DNA of 15,627 bases, from assembly GCA_026397675.1 (NCBI GenBank), contig JAPLUH010000425.1:1-15627 (forward strand). The letters run 5' to 3'. Both the position numbers and the translations under genes were made by a program. The notes beneath the pieces are model-generated. The model saw nothing but the letters and a program-made list of their open reading frames with translations. It had not been told where the DNA came from and did not search any database. Shown here one piece after another: positions 1-8,315 of this stretch. The stretch's first letter is position 1. Each line of letters opens with the position of its first letter. The stretch is from Verrucomicrobiota bacterium. GTDB taxonomy: Bacteria > Verrucomicrobiota > Verrucomicrobiia > Limisphaerales > UBA9464.

Positions 1-2795
1 GGTTGCCCAGAAAGGAACAAACCCTTACTGTCAGAATCCGCGCGCAACCAACCGGGAAGGGGTTCCGCACCCGGTTTAACAATGAGCCCTTCAGTCCTCC
101 GTGAGGCGTGGATGTAGTATTTAAAAGGTCTTCCGGATATGGCGGTCGCCGATGGTAGAGCCTCGAATGTGCGTGACGTCGAGTTGTAGCGCCCGCTTTG
201 GAGATCGGGTTCGCGATGGAGTCCGCGATAAACCCAAAAAGACTGCTTACGATCCTTGTAGGTGAAATACTGGTAATGAGGAAAACTACCTTTTGTGTCA
301 TTATTCCAATTTAACGGCAAGTCACCTTGATTTGAAAGCAATGGCAATTCTTTATTGTAGTTGACTAAATCGGTCCAAATTCCCTCCGTCGGTGCCGGCA
401 GTAATGGCAAGGGCATCGGGGCTTGAACAATCTTTCCTGCTTGAACAACATAGTCAAAAACCAGTCCACTTTCCGCCTTCTCTCTCAACACCTTGAAAGC
501 GACCATGTCGGGTCTGCCGTCGCTGCCGGTATAATCAACTAGTACATAAGGCATTGATGAGAAATTACCCCCACTTGTTATGTTTAAATCATCCCGAAGG
601 GCATAAGCTTGACCACCAATCATCAAGCCATGCTCTTCATTGGGATTATATCCAATCTCCGCGGGATTATTTTGGTAATAAATGCTGCCTTTGGCTTCAA
701 GGCTTGCAAGCCCACCCGATCCCGCATTGCTTGCCAGCACAATCTCCCGTGGAGACGAAGGAAATTGCAGAGTGTACCTTCCAATAACAGCAGGCCAATT
801 GGGGGCAGCAATTCCTAGACGACGCAATACCTCGCTGCGTCTGAACCACCAAATCTCTAAATTGTTGCTACCCGGGATCGCATTGACTGGAATGATGGCA
901 CCAGTTTTCGCTGAATCGAAACCAACTGTGAATGGATTTTTATAAGCTCCGGGGTTATAGGAAGTTCCGGTGCGAATATATCCTGCAAAATACTGCTGGC
1001 TAGGATCGGATCCTAGTTCGCCATCCGGAGCAATAATTCGCTTACCCACTTCAACAGTCTTCGAGATAACAGTAGGTGATTCTGCGGGGCGAGTGAACGT
1101 CAAAACCTTATTTGTTGGATCCCATGTTGACAAGTTGGTTGCCACACTCCCTGCCCAATTAGGACTCTTTAGATTTGTATCCAACCATGAGAAAACCAGC
1201 TCGAAATAAATTTGATCACCCTTACTATACCGCAACAAGGATCGATGTGCCGGATTCGAACGATTGAGGTATGTGTAAAATTTCAGATCCCCGTCTAAGA
1301 ACGCTCGAGGTTGGTCTATAGGATCCTGATACAGAAGCAATGGGGCCACGGTTGCATCCATTGGAACCGCTGTTAGTTTAGCTTCATCTTTTGTAGCGAC
1401 TTCACTACGGACATAATGACTATAACTATCTAAATTGTTCGGCCATTGGAGGTTGTACCGCGATAACACACGAGGCCACATCAACCCTTCAATCCCAATA
1501 TCCATCCAAAAAATGAGAAGATCATTGAGGTTTTTTGTCTCTCTCGAAGCATACAGTTCCTTTGGCTTTGACCCGTTACCTACAACGGTCTCATAAAATT
1601 GCAATCCAATCCGCGGTTGTGAGAACGGATATAGCGTCGAATAATCCCGTGTTTTCTCAGTGAAGGCTGGAATACGAGTTCCTAAATCTACAGTTATATC
1701 TTGAGGTCTCGGTTGCTGTAAGATATCTACAATTTCATAGCCGAGGTGAACACGGCTAGCACCGTCCGCCTTGACATCACCGAGAATTTCCACGAATACG
1801 CGTCCTTCCCGGTTGTACGCAAGTATTTGTCCCGTGGTAGTTTCATACCAAAGTGTTCGCTTCTCATCTAACGTCTGTTGGCCTTCTTTTTTTGGATCTG
1901 TAATTTGCGATTTAGATGGATAAGCAACCTCTACCCTTTCCGGGACTTGATCATTATAAACCACCTTAATGTCCGAAACTCTATTTGCCGGAACATCCAC
2001 TGGCTTTCCGGTGTTGAGAAAATCTCCCTGCGTCCAATAAATGCTACGTGACGGCTTAGAGAGTGATCCTGAAACCAAAACCTTCTGTTCGAACGTGGTA
2101 TACCAGACGCCACCCTCTAGATAAGCGGATCCAGCAGGCCGTACTGCCACACCATTCACCCGAGACCAAGTGATTGAAATGGATCCTGGTTTGGTTGCAA
2201 ATACCGCTCGTGCGTTGGGGCTCCAATAGTAAGGCGCCCCAGAGTGATTGTTTATCGTATAGGGTTCAGCCTTCCAATAATCTTCTTTTCGGACAACAGG
2301 ATTGCGGGCAGACAATAGAACACCATTTTCGTCAATATCAGGAACCGAGATAATGGATCCGAACAAGTAATCTACACCACGACTGACCATGGGACTTCCA
2401 ACTCGGGCTCGGAGGAGGATGTGCGTCGGCGTCGTGTTACCCAACCGAGGCAGGTTTAACGTAACAGCATTGGCCGCAAGACTTTGGTCCGTTCGGAGCT
2501 GTGCTGATGCGATGGGTCGGACTCCCGCTCCAAAGAAAACAGTAGATTGGAATTGACTCTTGGTTGCCGGTCCTGAAGGGAACGGAGGCAACTGGGCTCC
2601 TTCCTTTGGAACTCGGCCATCCGAACCAACTGGGTTGCCGAGGGTGCTAGAGATAGGCACACCTTTTACCGACGAAACGTTGAACCTGGTCAAATCTTGG
2701 CGAAGCTCGGCAGGGCCTATGACAGGCTGAGCCTGCATCCGAGCGACACAGATGAGCACCACCAAACTGTAAACGGCGAGAAAACGGTTGTGCAT
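1..2795 (-). CDS. Large secreted protein, N-terminal 931 residues (runs off left edge)
   Basis: Reading back from ATG at 2795 the frame stays open, with no stop, to the first base of the window, so at least 931 residues are encoded and the C-terminus lies outside. Residues 1-22 form a signal peptide (MHNRFLAVYSLVVLICVARMQA, hydrophobic core then a probable cut before QPV), so the protein is exported. No enzyme motif is recognised. The body is rich in aromatic and beta-prone segments. Around residues 879-931 the text (SATAISGRPFKYYIHASR, then PLPGWLRADSDSKGLFLSG) resembles the start of a He_PIG/cadherin-like Ig domain, a fold common in giant surface proteins. It is the fourth gene of the run that starts at 8177, 35 bases after the previous stop; AGGA lies 10 bases before the ATG. 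Codons end in A/T far more often than in the genes on the right. Function unknown; a cell-surface or secreted role is inferred from the signal peptide and context. Confidence 0.88.
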   Translation of the reverse strand, partial: MHNRFLAVYSLVVLICVARMQAQPVIGPAELRQDLTRFNVSSVKGVPISSTLGNPVGSDGRVPKEGAQLPPFPSGPATKSQFQSTVFFGAGVRPIASAQLRTDQSLAANAVTLNLPRLGNTTPTHILLRARVGSPMVSRGVDYLFGSIISVPDIDENGVLLSARNPVVRKEDYWKAEPYTINNHSGAPYYWSPNARAVFATKPGSISITWSRVNGVAVRPAGSAYLEGGVWYTTFEQKVLVSGSLSKPSRSIYWTQGDFLNTGKPVDVPANRVSDIKVVYNDQVPERVEVAYPSKSQITDPKKEGQQTLDEKRTLWYETTTGQILAYNREGRVFVEILGDVKADGASRVHLGYEIVDILQQPRPQDITVDLGTRIPAFTEKTRDYSTLYPFSQPRIGLQFYETVVGNGSKPKELYASRETKNLNDLLIFWMDIGIEGLMWPRVLSRYNLQWPNNLDSYSHYVRSEVATKDEAKLTAVPMDATVAPLLLYQDPIDQPRAFLDGDLKFYTYLNRSNPAHRSLLRYSKGDQIYFELVFSWLDTNLKSPNWAGSVATNLSTWDPTNKVLTFTRPAESPTVISKTVEVGKRIIAPDGELGSDPSQQYFAGYIRTGTSYNPGAYKNPFTVGFDSAKTGAIIPVNAIPGSNNLEIWWFRRSEVLRRLGIAAPNWPAVIGRYTLQFPSSPREIVLASNAGSGGLASLEAKGSIYYQNNPAEIGYNPNEEHGLMIGGQAYALRDDLNITSGGNFSSMPYVLVDYTGSDGRPDMVAFKVLREKAESGLVFDYVVQAGKIVQAPMPLPLLPAPTEGIWTDLVNYNKELPLLSNQGDLPLNWNNDTKGSFPHYQYFTYKDRKQSFWVYRGLHREPDLQSGRYNSTSRTFEALPSATAISGRPFKYYIHASRRTEGLIVKPGAEPLPGWLRADSDSKGLFLSGQ

Positions 2796-2830
2796 GGGTT
2801 GAGAATCCTAGAATTGCCAATACTAATTAT

Positions 2831-4429
2831 TCACTTAACCCGCATGATATAGGCCAGAACGTAGAACGGAGGCATGTTCTCGACGGCTTGTCCACTACCC
2901 GTGGTACCCGAGGTCACATTAAACGTGTGATTGTGATTGCCAGCGTTGTAGGTCGCCCTATCCCGCCCATAGGGACTATTGTCCCAATCCGATCCTGTTC
3001 GACTTCCACCAAAACCTTGATTCGGACAGCATTCAGCGAAATACCAGTCATTATATCCGTGATTGTGATCACCACCTGTAGATGTAGTTCCTGCTACATT
3101 GTGATTGTGTGCCGGCAACTGACCGACCGACAGAGTAACGGTTTCAAGACCTCCCGTCGTTCCCACGCCACGAGATCCACCAGCCCCAAGAACAAATCGA
3201 CTCCGAAGGTCCGGTGTCGACTGCGTTCCGTCGCACAACTTCCAACCATCGGGAATTGTCGCAATTTGGTTATTCCACATGATAATTCCGCCAATGGGTA
3301 TGGTTCCGTATCCAGAGACTGACGTCGTGCTCATGGTTGTAACTGTCATGGCCCCGAACTCAGCGCTATCCGCCTTAACTTTGCCGGACACCGTCAGAGC
3401 CGAACCAGCGGCGGGAGTTGTGTTGATAGCGACACCACCCGATGAACCGATGATGAACTGATTGTTGCCTGTCGAAGACTTGTCTTGATCGCGGGCATCG
3501 CCGAATACGATGCTCCCTTCATGCAGCGCCTTAGCGCGACGGCCGGCTGCGAGGCTCCAACCGGCCGAAGCCGTGTTGTACTGACCGCCTGGCACGGCCG
3601 AGTAGTTACCCGAGGCGATGTTATTGTCACCGCCACCCACAACTGCGGCCGTGCTCGAGGCAGTGTTGTTCTGTCCACCATCCACCGCAGACGCCAAACC
3701 GGAGGCGGTATTATTCTGACCTCCTCCAATGGCGCTGTAATCACCGGTTGCTACTTGACCTGGCGACGATGAGAGTCGCGTGGTTTGGAGATCGGTGGCC
3801 CCAGTACCCCGAGGGAGACCGCCCGTGGACTGAAGGCTTTGGCTAATTCGCAACCGTCCAGCATCCGACGAAATTAACGATGCACCGTCGTTGCCAGCCA
3901 AACCGTTGGCGGCGCGCGCGAGGAATGAATAGGGAGATGTCAGTAATCGCAAACGCGGCATGATTTCGGTGTTACCACCGGATAGACCATTGACGGTGAT
4001 GCCTATGTACAAGTCAGAGGCCGTGCTGGAGGTGAAAACCGCCGAAAGTGCAGGTTTTGGTTCACTGCCTTGTGCTCCGCCTTCGCCCAACACCACGGAG
4101 AAGTTGCCCTTGTCGACGGTCACTGTCTGCGATTCCGCCCAAATGGCGCTGCCGCCGGTGGAGGTTGCATAAACGCGGAAAACCACCGTGAAATTGATCG
4201 GGTTAGTGGGTGCCAGCGGGTTGCCATTGGCATCCACCAAGTACCCTTGGTAGGTCATTAAGTTGGGCGGGAAGCCGTTGGCACTTTGTGCCTGCACTTC
4301 CAAACCCAAGTTAGCGAGGCAAATCGCCAAGATGGCCCCCATCCAGATATTTACGAATGTCATGGGTGACACCCATTTAGTGACCAGTTTCTTGAAACAC
4401 ATACTCATCGATTTCATTGGTTGAATCAT
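2831..4429 (-). CDS. Secreted fibre-like protein: N-terminal beta domain, YadA-like head rungs, phage tail-collar tip
   Basis: The 532-residue product has four visible parts. Residues 1-48 are a long signal region (hydrophobic 27-45, ending EVQAQ). Residues 57-175 are a beta domain opening with LMTYQGYLVDANGNP and ending RLRLLTSPYSFLARAA, also found in the gene at 6267-8177. Residues 226-300 carry five 15-residue rungs of the form (S/A)AVxGGQNNTAS, like trimeric autotransporter head repeats. Residues 375-532 match the phage tail-collar family: IPIGGIIMWNNQ, PDGWKLCDG, TPDLRSRFVLGAG, LPAHNHN, and a terminal PPFYVLAYIMRVK. Three H-N-H pairs (441/443, 455/457, 499/501) resemble the metal-binding histidines of T4 gp12. 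Both repeat families usually form trimers, so an exported trimeric fibre with a binding tip is the natural reading. No phage genes lie nearby. ATG codons at 4417, 4408, 4402 and 4363 are alternative starts; none has a clear ribosome site. The cell-binding role is inferred. Confidence 0.9.
   Translation of the reverse strand: MIQPMKSMSMCFKKLVTKWVSPMTFVNIWMGAILAICLANLGLEVQAQSANGFPPNLMTYQGYLVDANGNPLAPTNPINFTVVFRVYATSTGGSAIWAESQTVTVDKGNFSVVLGEGGAQGSEPKPALSAVFTSSTASDLYIGITVNGLSGGNTEIMPRLRLLTSPYSFLARAANGLAGNDGASLISSDAGRLRISQSLQSTGGLPRGTGATDLQTTRLSSSPGQVATGDYSAIGGGQNNTASGLASAVDGGQNNTASSTAAVVGGGDNNIASGNYSAVPGGQYNTASAGWSLAAGRRAKALHEGSIVFGDARDQDKSSTGNNQFIIGSSGGVAINTTPAAGSALTVSGKVKADSAEFGAMTVTTMSTTSVSGYGTIPIGGIIMWNNQIATIPDGWKLCDGTQSTPDLRSRFVLGAGGSRGVGTTGGLETVTLSVGQLPAHNHNVAGTTSTGGDHNHGYNDWYFAECCPNQGFGGSRTGSDWDNSPYGRDRATYNAGNHNHTFNVTSGTTGSGQAVENMPPFYVLAYIMRVK
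3530..3754 (-). repeat. Five imperfect 45-base units encoding beta-roll rungs
   Basis: Residues 226-300 of the fibre-like protein repeat with an exact period of 15 residues (45 bases). Successive rungs read AIGGGQNNTAS, AVDGGQNNTAS, VVGGGDNNIAS, AVPGGQYNTAS and LAAGRRAKA. The fixed period and the inward-facing A/V positions fit the left-handed beta-roll of YadA-like heads. The DNA copies have diverged, so they are old rungs and not a recent tandem expansion. Confidence 0.8.
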
Positions 4430-4450
4430 GCTGACTCAGATGTTGGAAAA

Positions 4451-6247
4451 TTATTTGGTAAGCTTAGAAATTGGACTAATACGGTTAAGGTAGAAGGTTC
4501 CCACCACCTTAAAGGATCGCACACCGGTTCCCACTCCTTCAACGGTTAGGGTCTCTTCATAAATACCCCGACGTTCCATGGAACCGATAGTCTGCCCTAC
4601 GTAATCGGACCCTGAAGCTTGTTGACTCAGTGAGATGGACCGACTGATTCCATAAGACTCATTACCTTTAGGGAGCACTTGCTTGAACGAAGCATTGAGA
4701 TTGTCATGATCGGGATGATACTGGTGTACAAAAGGATTGGCTCCAGGATTATCATAAGGTGTGATAATTGTAGCGCTGTACACACTTCCAGCTTTCGTCA
4801 TCGGCCACGGGGTATTCGATTCGGTCCATGGCATGTGGACCGCGGAGATGCGGCGAGCGGACCCGAGAAGGGCCGGGTCGATGAAACTTTGTTTGGTGGC
4901 AACAATACTATTGGTTGTTAGGTCAGTCCCGAGAAAAACCCGTTGCAATAAGAATTGGTTAATTCCGTCGTCGTGCAGAATTAATCGAATTGGAAAATTT
5001 TGCGGAACGGCTCCTAAAACAGAATTTTTGGTGAGAACGGAATAAGATCCGTCTTTTTCAGTCAACTTGATGACCGGATTTCCTGAAGGATCCCTCTCGT
5101 AATTCACTAAGTACTGAACTATTTTAGAAATCTGAGCTTCTCCAACCCACAGCCCGGCGGGGTTTGATTTTATCGCAGTTACGCCTAAATTCAGCAGCAT
5201 TAGGCCTTGATCGTCAGTGAGTTGTAGAACCCCTGCGCTGATGTCTCCGGGATTGCCGGTCATCTGATCTCGCATCAATCCAAGAACAACCTGAATATCA
5301 GATCCAGGTGTCCCCTTTGGCGGAAGGGTCCAAGAAATAAACCCGTCGTCGATATCTGGAGACGTCCGCTTTAATGGGGTAGAACCATATTGCAACGTTG
5401 CCGGATCCAAATACCCTCGAGCCAGGATGGGAGGCAGACCAACAATAGTTTCCTGACCTGAAGGGGGAGTCTCCGACGGGATTAGACGGAGTGTAATCGT
5501 GTTTGTACTCGGTGATAGGTTGCGTAGGCGAAAACTGAACTGCGTGCCATCGGCGCCAAATGAAACGACTCGTGAAGCAGGAGCGCTGATCTCAAACGGG
5601 CCAAAATAGCGATTGAATCCATTGTTGACCCGCATCCATACGGCTTCTCCCCGGGTAAACGTTGTCCGAGCGTAGTCGAAAAGTCTTACCGGATTGCCAG
5701 CACCGAAGGCGCCACCGGGTGCACGATAAATTTCTGAGGATGCCACCAACCCGGGAGCCGGAAGGAAGAAACGTTCGAAGCCGACGGCTTTGTCAGGGAT
5801 GGCAAAACCAATAAAATTGAGACCCGAACTAGTCCACTGGTACCGCGGGGCCACTGGCTTTCCTTGAATTTTCCAGGAATAGTCCGCTTTGGATTCTACG
5901 ACATGGACATAGTAGGCCGCATTGGGAATGAGGCGCTGAAGCGGAGAACTCGGGCCTAACGGTCGAGTCCATTTGGACCATTGCGATCCCACCTCTGTGG
6001 GAGCCTGGGGGCTAGCAACAAATTGCTCCCCCGACGGCGGGGTCCACAACCAGACCTCGTCCACATCGGTTGCGCCCGCAAGAACGTCCGAGATGGGAGC
6101 GTAACTGGCATCGACGTGCAAATAGACCGCGTTCCAACCTCCTTTGAGAGAATTAGTCTGGGTGATCCATTGAGCTCTCAATGACTGAGCCCAGAGGATC
6201 TGAATCAAGAAGAGAAATCCGATTTTCAGGAGAAAGGATCGTTTCAT
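4451..6247 (-). CDS. Secreted protein of unknown function with an HxxHxxH motif
   Basis: The 598-residue product starts with a classic signal peptide (MKRSFLLKIGFLFLIQILWAQSLRA, residues 1-25). I recognise the text as a type seen in Verrucomicrobiota but know no assigned function. Visible landmarks are LKGGWNAVYLHVD (34-46), DEVWLWTPPSG (63-73), SGLNFIGFAIP (141-151), an N-terminal beta-rich half that includes FNRYFGPFEI (211-220), and a distinctive NPFVHQYHPDHDNLNASF stretch (504-521) in which H508, H511 and H514 with D513 and D515 could bind metal. No anchor or sorting signal is seen at the C-terminus (FYLNRISPISKLTK). The gene lies 19 bases after the kelch gene and 21 bases before the fibre gene, so all are probably on one transcript. 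The start is ATG at 6247; no ribosome site is seen before it. Confidence 0.88.
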   Translation of the reverse strand: MKRSFLLKIGFLFLIQILWAQSLRAQWITQTNSLKGGWNAVYLHVDASYAPISDVLAGATDVDEVWLWTPPSGEQFVASPQAPTEVGSQWSKWTRPLGPSSPLQRLIPNAAYYVHVVESKADYSWKIQGKPVAPRYQWTSSGLNFIGFAIPDKAVGFERFFLPAPGLVASSEIYRAPGGAFGAGNPVRLFDYARTTFTRGEAVWMRVNNGFNRYFGPFEISAPASRVVSFGADGTQFSFRLRNLSPSTNTITLRLIPSETPPSGQETIVGLPPILARGYLDPATLQYGSTPLKRTSPDIDDGFISWTLPPKGTPGSDIQVVLGLMRDQMTGNPGDISAGVLQLTDDQGLMLLNLGVTAIKSNPAGLWVGEAQISKIVQYLVNYERDPSGNPVIKLTEKDGSYSVLTKNSVLGAVPQNFPIRLILHDDGINQFLLQRVFLGTDLTTNSIVATKQSFIDPALLGSARRISAVHMPWTESNTPWPMTKAGSVYSATIITPYDNPGANPFVHQYHPDHDNLNASFKQVLPKGNESYGISRSISLSQQASGSDYVGQTIGSMERRGIYEETLTVEGVGTGVRSFKVVGTFYLNRISPISKLTK

Positions 6248-6266
6248 GCAGTCGAGTCAACGAAGA

Positions 6267-8177
6267 TTAATTTGAAAGCGGCCCACGGCGATAAAGATAC
6301 CACGGTGCCCGCACTTCCAGTCGCTGGAGGTCGCCCACTGGGAGGCCTGTCTGCGATTCACCGCCAAAAACTAATAACAATGAACCTGTCCATGCGCTGT
6401 TAGCATTAGCACGAGCGGTTTCAGCGACAGGGAGCGATAGTGGACGCCACCCTGTGCTAGGTCGCCAAGCGGCCCCTGTAGCCGTGGCTAAACCCGCTGA
6501 AGTGGTTTTTCCGCCAAATACGACAAATTCTTCACCAGTCCAGACGCCCGTCGCTTGCGAGCGAGGAGTAGGAGCGCCCAGCGATGGTATCGTTGTCCAA
6601 GTACCGGCGCCCAAATCGAACACTGCACCGTCGCCGAAGCGCTGCCCCGAACTGCCGAGACCACCCCAGACTATCAGACGTTTTCCGTCCCAAGCACTAA
6701 CATGAAATATCCGACCAGAAATTCCGGAAGGGATCGCTAATTGGGCCCACTCTCCGGGTACCCCTTGCGCATCGAAGGGCAGTATGGCCCCGGAAGCCAA
6801 ATATCCCTTACTGGATTCACCACCCCAGACGATGAGAGCACTGCCTGTCCAAATCATGGTTGCATCACAACGGGCTTCTGGAGGCGCCCCGTTCATGGGC
6901 AAAGGGGTCCACTTGTTGGCGGTCGGATCGTACAAAGATCCGTCGGCTTTTAATCCTTCGGCGTTTTTGCCTCCGAAAATCACCATGTAACGCCCCGTCC
7001 AAGCGCTCGAGTGACCGGATCGAGCGGATGGGGATCCATCCGTTGTTACAGCGCCCCATGCTTGGTCATCGGCGAGGTATTTTGCCCCGTCGTTGAGATA
7101 AGCCCCAGACTTCAAGCCACCCCAGACGATCATTTCCTTGCCGGTCCAAACCGCCGATTGTCCGGAGCGCTCAGAAGGACTGTTCAGGGTGGAAAGACTG
7201 GACCAGAGGTCGAGATCCGCACGATATCGGGCGCCCGTCTTGACCGGAAAGTTACCCGCTGCCAGTCCGCCCCACACGATCCACTCCTGCCCTGTCCAAA
7301 CCGAGGAGGCTCCGATTCGGGCTGTGGGCGCACTATTCAGCGAACCCGCCTTCCAGTCCGGAGCGGGGACCGTTGAAACCAATGAAAAACCGTCGCGCAC
7401 CAAATCGGGATCGGTGGGGCTAAACGAAGCCGACATCCACCCGGACCGAGTCGGTGCTGAGAGCACTTGGACCGATTGCTTCAACAACGCATTCTCTTGA
7501 GCCAATGCCGCGAGTTTACTCGTCAAAACTGCCTGAGAGGCTTCCGATTTTGCCACGACCTGCTGTAAATCGTTCTGAAAACTACTGAGGGCCGCAGAAA
7601 TTTCGGAGGATCGAGCAATGTCCGATGCGAGGAGAGTGCTATCGAGCTTCCCAGTGGATCCGATGAGAGGAACGCTCGCTGGAAGGCTCTGGACGGGAAC
7701 CGATTCGACCGTCCCAGACGTCAAAGACCGCAACGCATAAGGAGTGGTCTGGATTCTCTGGCGTTCCAAGACCGCATAGGGTGCCTCCGTTTCCGAAACT
7801 GCGCTGCCGCTCGACGGCGTAGGCCGCACTCGAACCTCGATCCATCGTGCCGAACCTGGGAACAAGCTAGGACTCCAAGGAAGCGACGCCGAGAAGACGC
7901 CGCTTTGGACGCTGAGCGTCATCTTGATCGCTTCGCCGAGGGTATTTCCGGCTGAGGCCGCATCCTTCAGTATGAACTGAAAATCGTAGGAACCACTGGC
8001 CGGAGAACCATTGTCGGAGAGACGCCCCTGATAGGAAATGGGGTCCGCTGCCACAACCGCGGTCGTGGAACCGGAAACAATCGCGGTCGAAGTTAGAGCA
8101 GCCTGCAACGAAGTGCTGGCGACTAATAATCCGACCGTGAAGTCTAGAGCGATCAGGATGGTCTGAATCTTTCCCAT
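6267..8177 (-). CDS. Secreted kelch-propeller protein with shared N-terminal beta domain and coiled coil
   Basis: This 636-residue product is the first gene of the four-gene run. Residues 1-26 are a signal peptide (MGKIQTILIALDFTVGLLVASTSLQA). Residues 46-152 form a beta domain (ISYQGRLSDNGSPASGSYDF to RIQTTPYALRS) equivalent to that of the fibre-like protein at 2831-4429. Residues 186-238 are heptad-like and polar (EISAALSSFQNDLQQ and on), a likely coiled coil. Residues 285-625 hold seven kelch units, each with an R-x3-(S/A)xWTG...VxGG core, starting near 286, 336, 385, 435, 489, 538 and 588, so about 50 residues apart: a complete seven-bladed propeller. The C-terminus ends APWYLYRRGPLSN. 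Kelch propellers usually bind proteins or sugars, and galactose-oxidase relatives share the fold, but no copper-site pattern was identified. The only in-frame ATG near the start is at 8177, with no ribosome site and a promoter almost touching it. Confidence 0.9.
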   Translation of the reverse strand: MGKIQTILIALDFTVGLLVASTSLQAALTSTAIVSGSTTAVVAADPISYQGRLSDNGSPASGSYDFQFILKDAASAGNTLGEAIKMTLSVQSGVFSASLPWSPSLFPGSARWIEVRVRPTPSSGSAVSETEAPYAVLERQRIQTTPYALRSLTSGTVESVPVQSLPASVPLIGSTGKLDSTLLASDIARSSEISAALSSFQNDLQQVVAKSEASQAVLTSKLAALAQENALLKQSVQVLSAPTRSGWMSASFSPTDPDLVRDGFSLVSTVPAPDWKAGSLNSAPTARIGASSVWTGQEWIVWGGLAAGNFPVKTGARYRADLDLWSSLSTLNSPSERSGQSAVWTGKEMIVWGGLKSGAYLNDGAKYLADDQAWGAVTTDGSPSARSGHSSAWTGRYMVIFGGKNAEGLKADGSLYDPTANKWTPLPMNGAPPEARCDATMIWTGSALIVWGGESSKGYLASGAILPFDAQGVPGEWAQLAIPSGISGRIFHVSAWDGKRLIVWGGLGSSGQRFGDGAVFDLGAGTWTTIPSLGAPTPRSQATGVWTGEEFVVFGGKTTSAGLATATGAAWRPSTGWRPLSLPVAETARANANSAWTGSLLLVFGGESQTGLPVGDLQRLEVRAPWYLYRRGPLSN

Positions 8178-8190
8178 GCAAGAAGTTGGA

Positions 8191-8218
8191 TTTGTAACGG
8201 CTAAATGTATTTTGTCAA
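8191..8218 (-). promoter_or_regulatory. Candidate sigma-70-type promoter of the secreted-protein run
   Basis: On the minus strand a perfect -35 box TTGACA (8213-8218) is followed after 16 bases by TACAAA (8191-8196), four of six matches to the -10 consensus. The start of transcription would fall near 8184, only about seven bases before the ATG at 8177, giving an almost leaderless message. The boxes are seen; activity is inferred. Confidence 0.55.
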
Positions 8219-8249
8219 TTATCGGTGTTTTTAATTTAGAATTTTAGCG

Positions 8250-8263
8250 GTCCCGCATGGGAC
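8250..8263. promoter_or_regulatory. Small inverted repeat GTCCC-GCAT-GGGAC upstream of the promoter
   Basis: A perfect 5-base inverted repeat with a 4-base centre lies about 32 bases upstream of the -35 box of the secreted-protein run. A position like this suits an activator or repressor site, but five-base arms arise often by chance. Confidence 0.25.
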
Positions 8264-8303
8264 TACTTTGAGCGCTGTTTTGGTGGTTTTGTAACCTAAA
8301 TGT

Positions 8304-8315
8304 TTCTTGCAAGAA
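8304..8315. promoter_or_regulatory. Perfect 12-base palindrome TTCTTGCAAGAA in the control region
   Basis: The palindrome is exact over 12 bases and lies in the non-coding stretch 8178-8393, about 85 bases upstream of the candidate -35 box. It could be a dimeric regulator site for the secreted-protein genes. No regulator gene is in the window and no family is assigned. Confidence 0.3.

Noticed and set aside
2888..3322. Plus-strand frame of 144 codons opposite the tail-collar domain.
   Set aside because: The Val/Ile/Thr/Arg-rich text mirrors the repeated His-Asn and Gly codons of the real gene; no start signal or family match.
3530..3754. Possible CRISPR or DNA tandem-repeat array, from the 45-base period.
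   Set aside because: The repeats are conserved at protein level (15-residue rungs), not at DNA level, have no spacers and lie inside a gene.
2831..4429. Prophage remnant, because of the tail-collar domain.
   Set aside because: The protein has a signal peptide and cellular secreted-protein neighbours; no capsid, tail, integrase or attachment site is seen.
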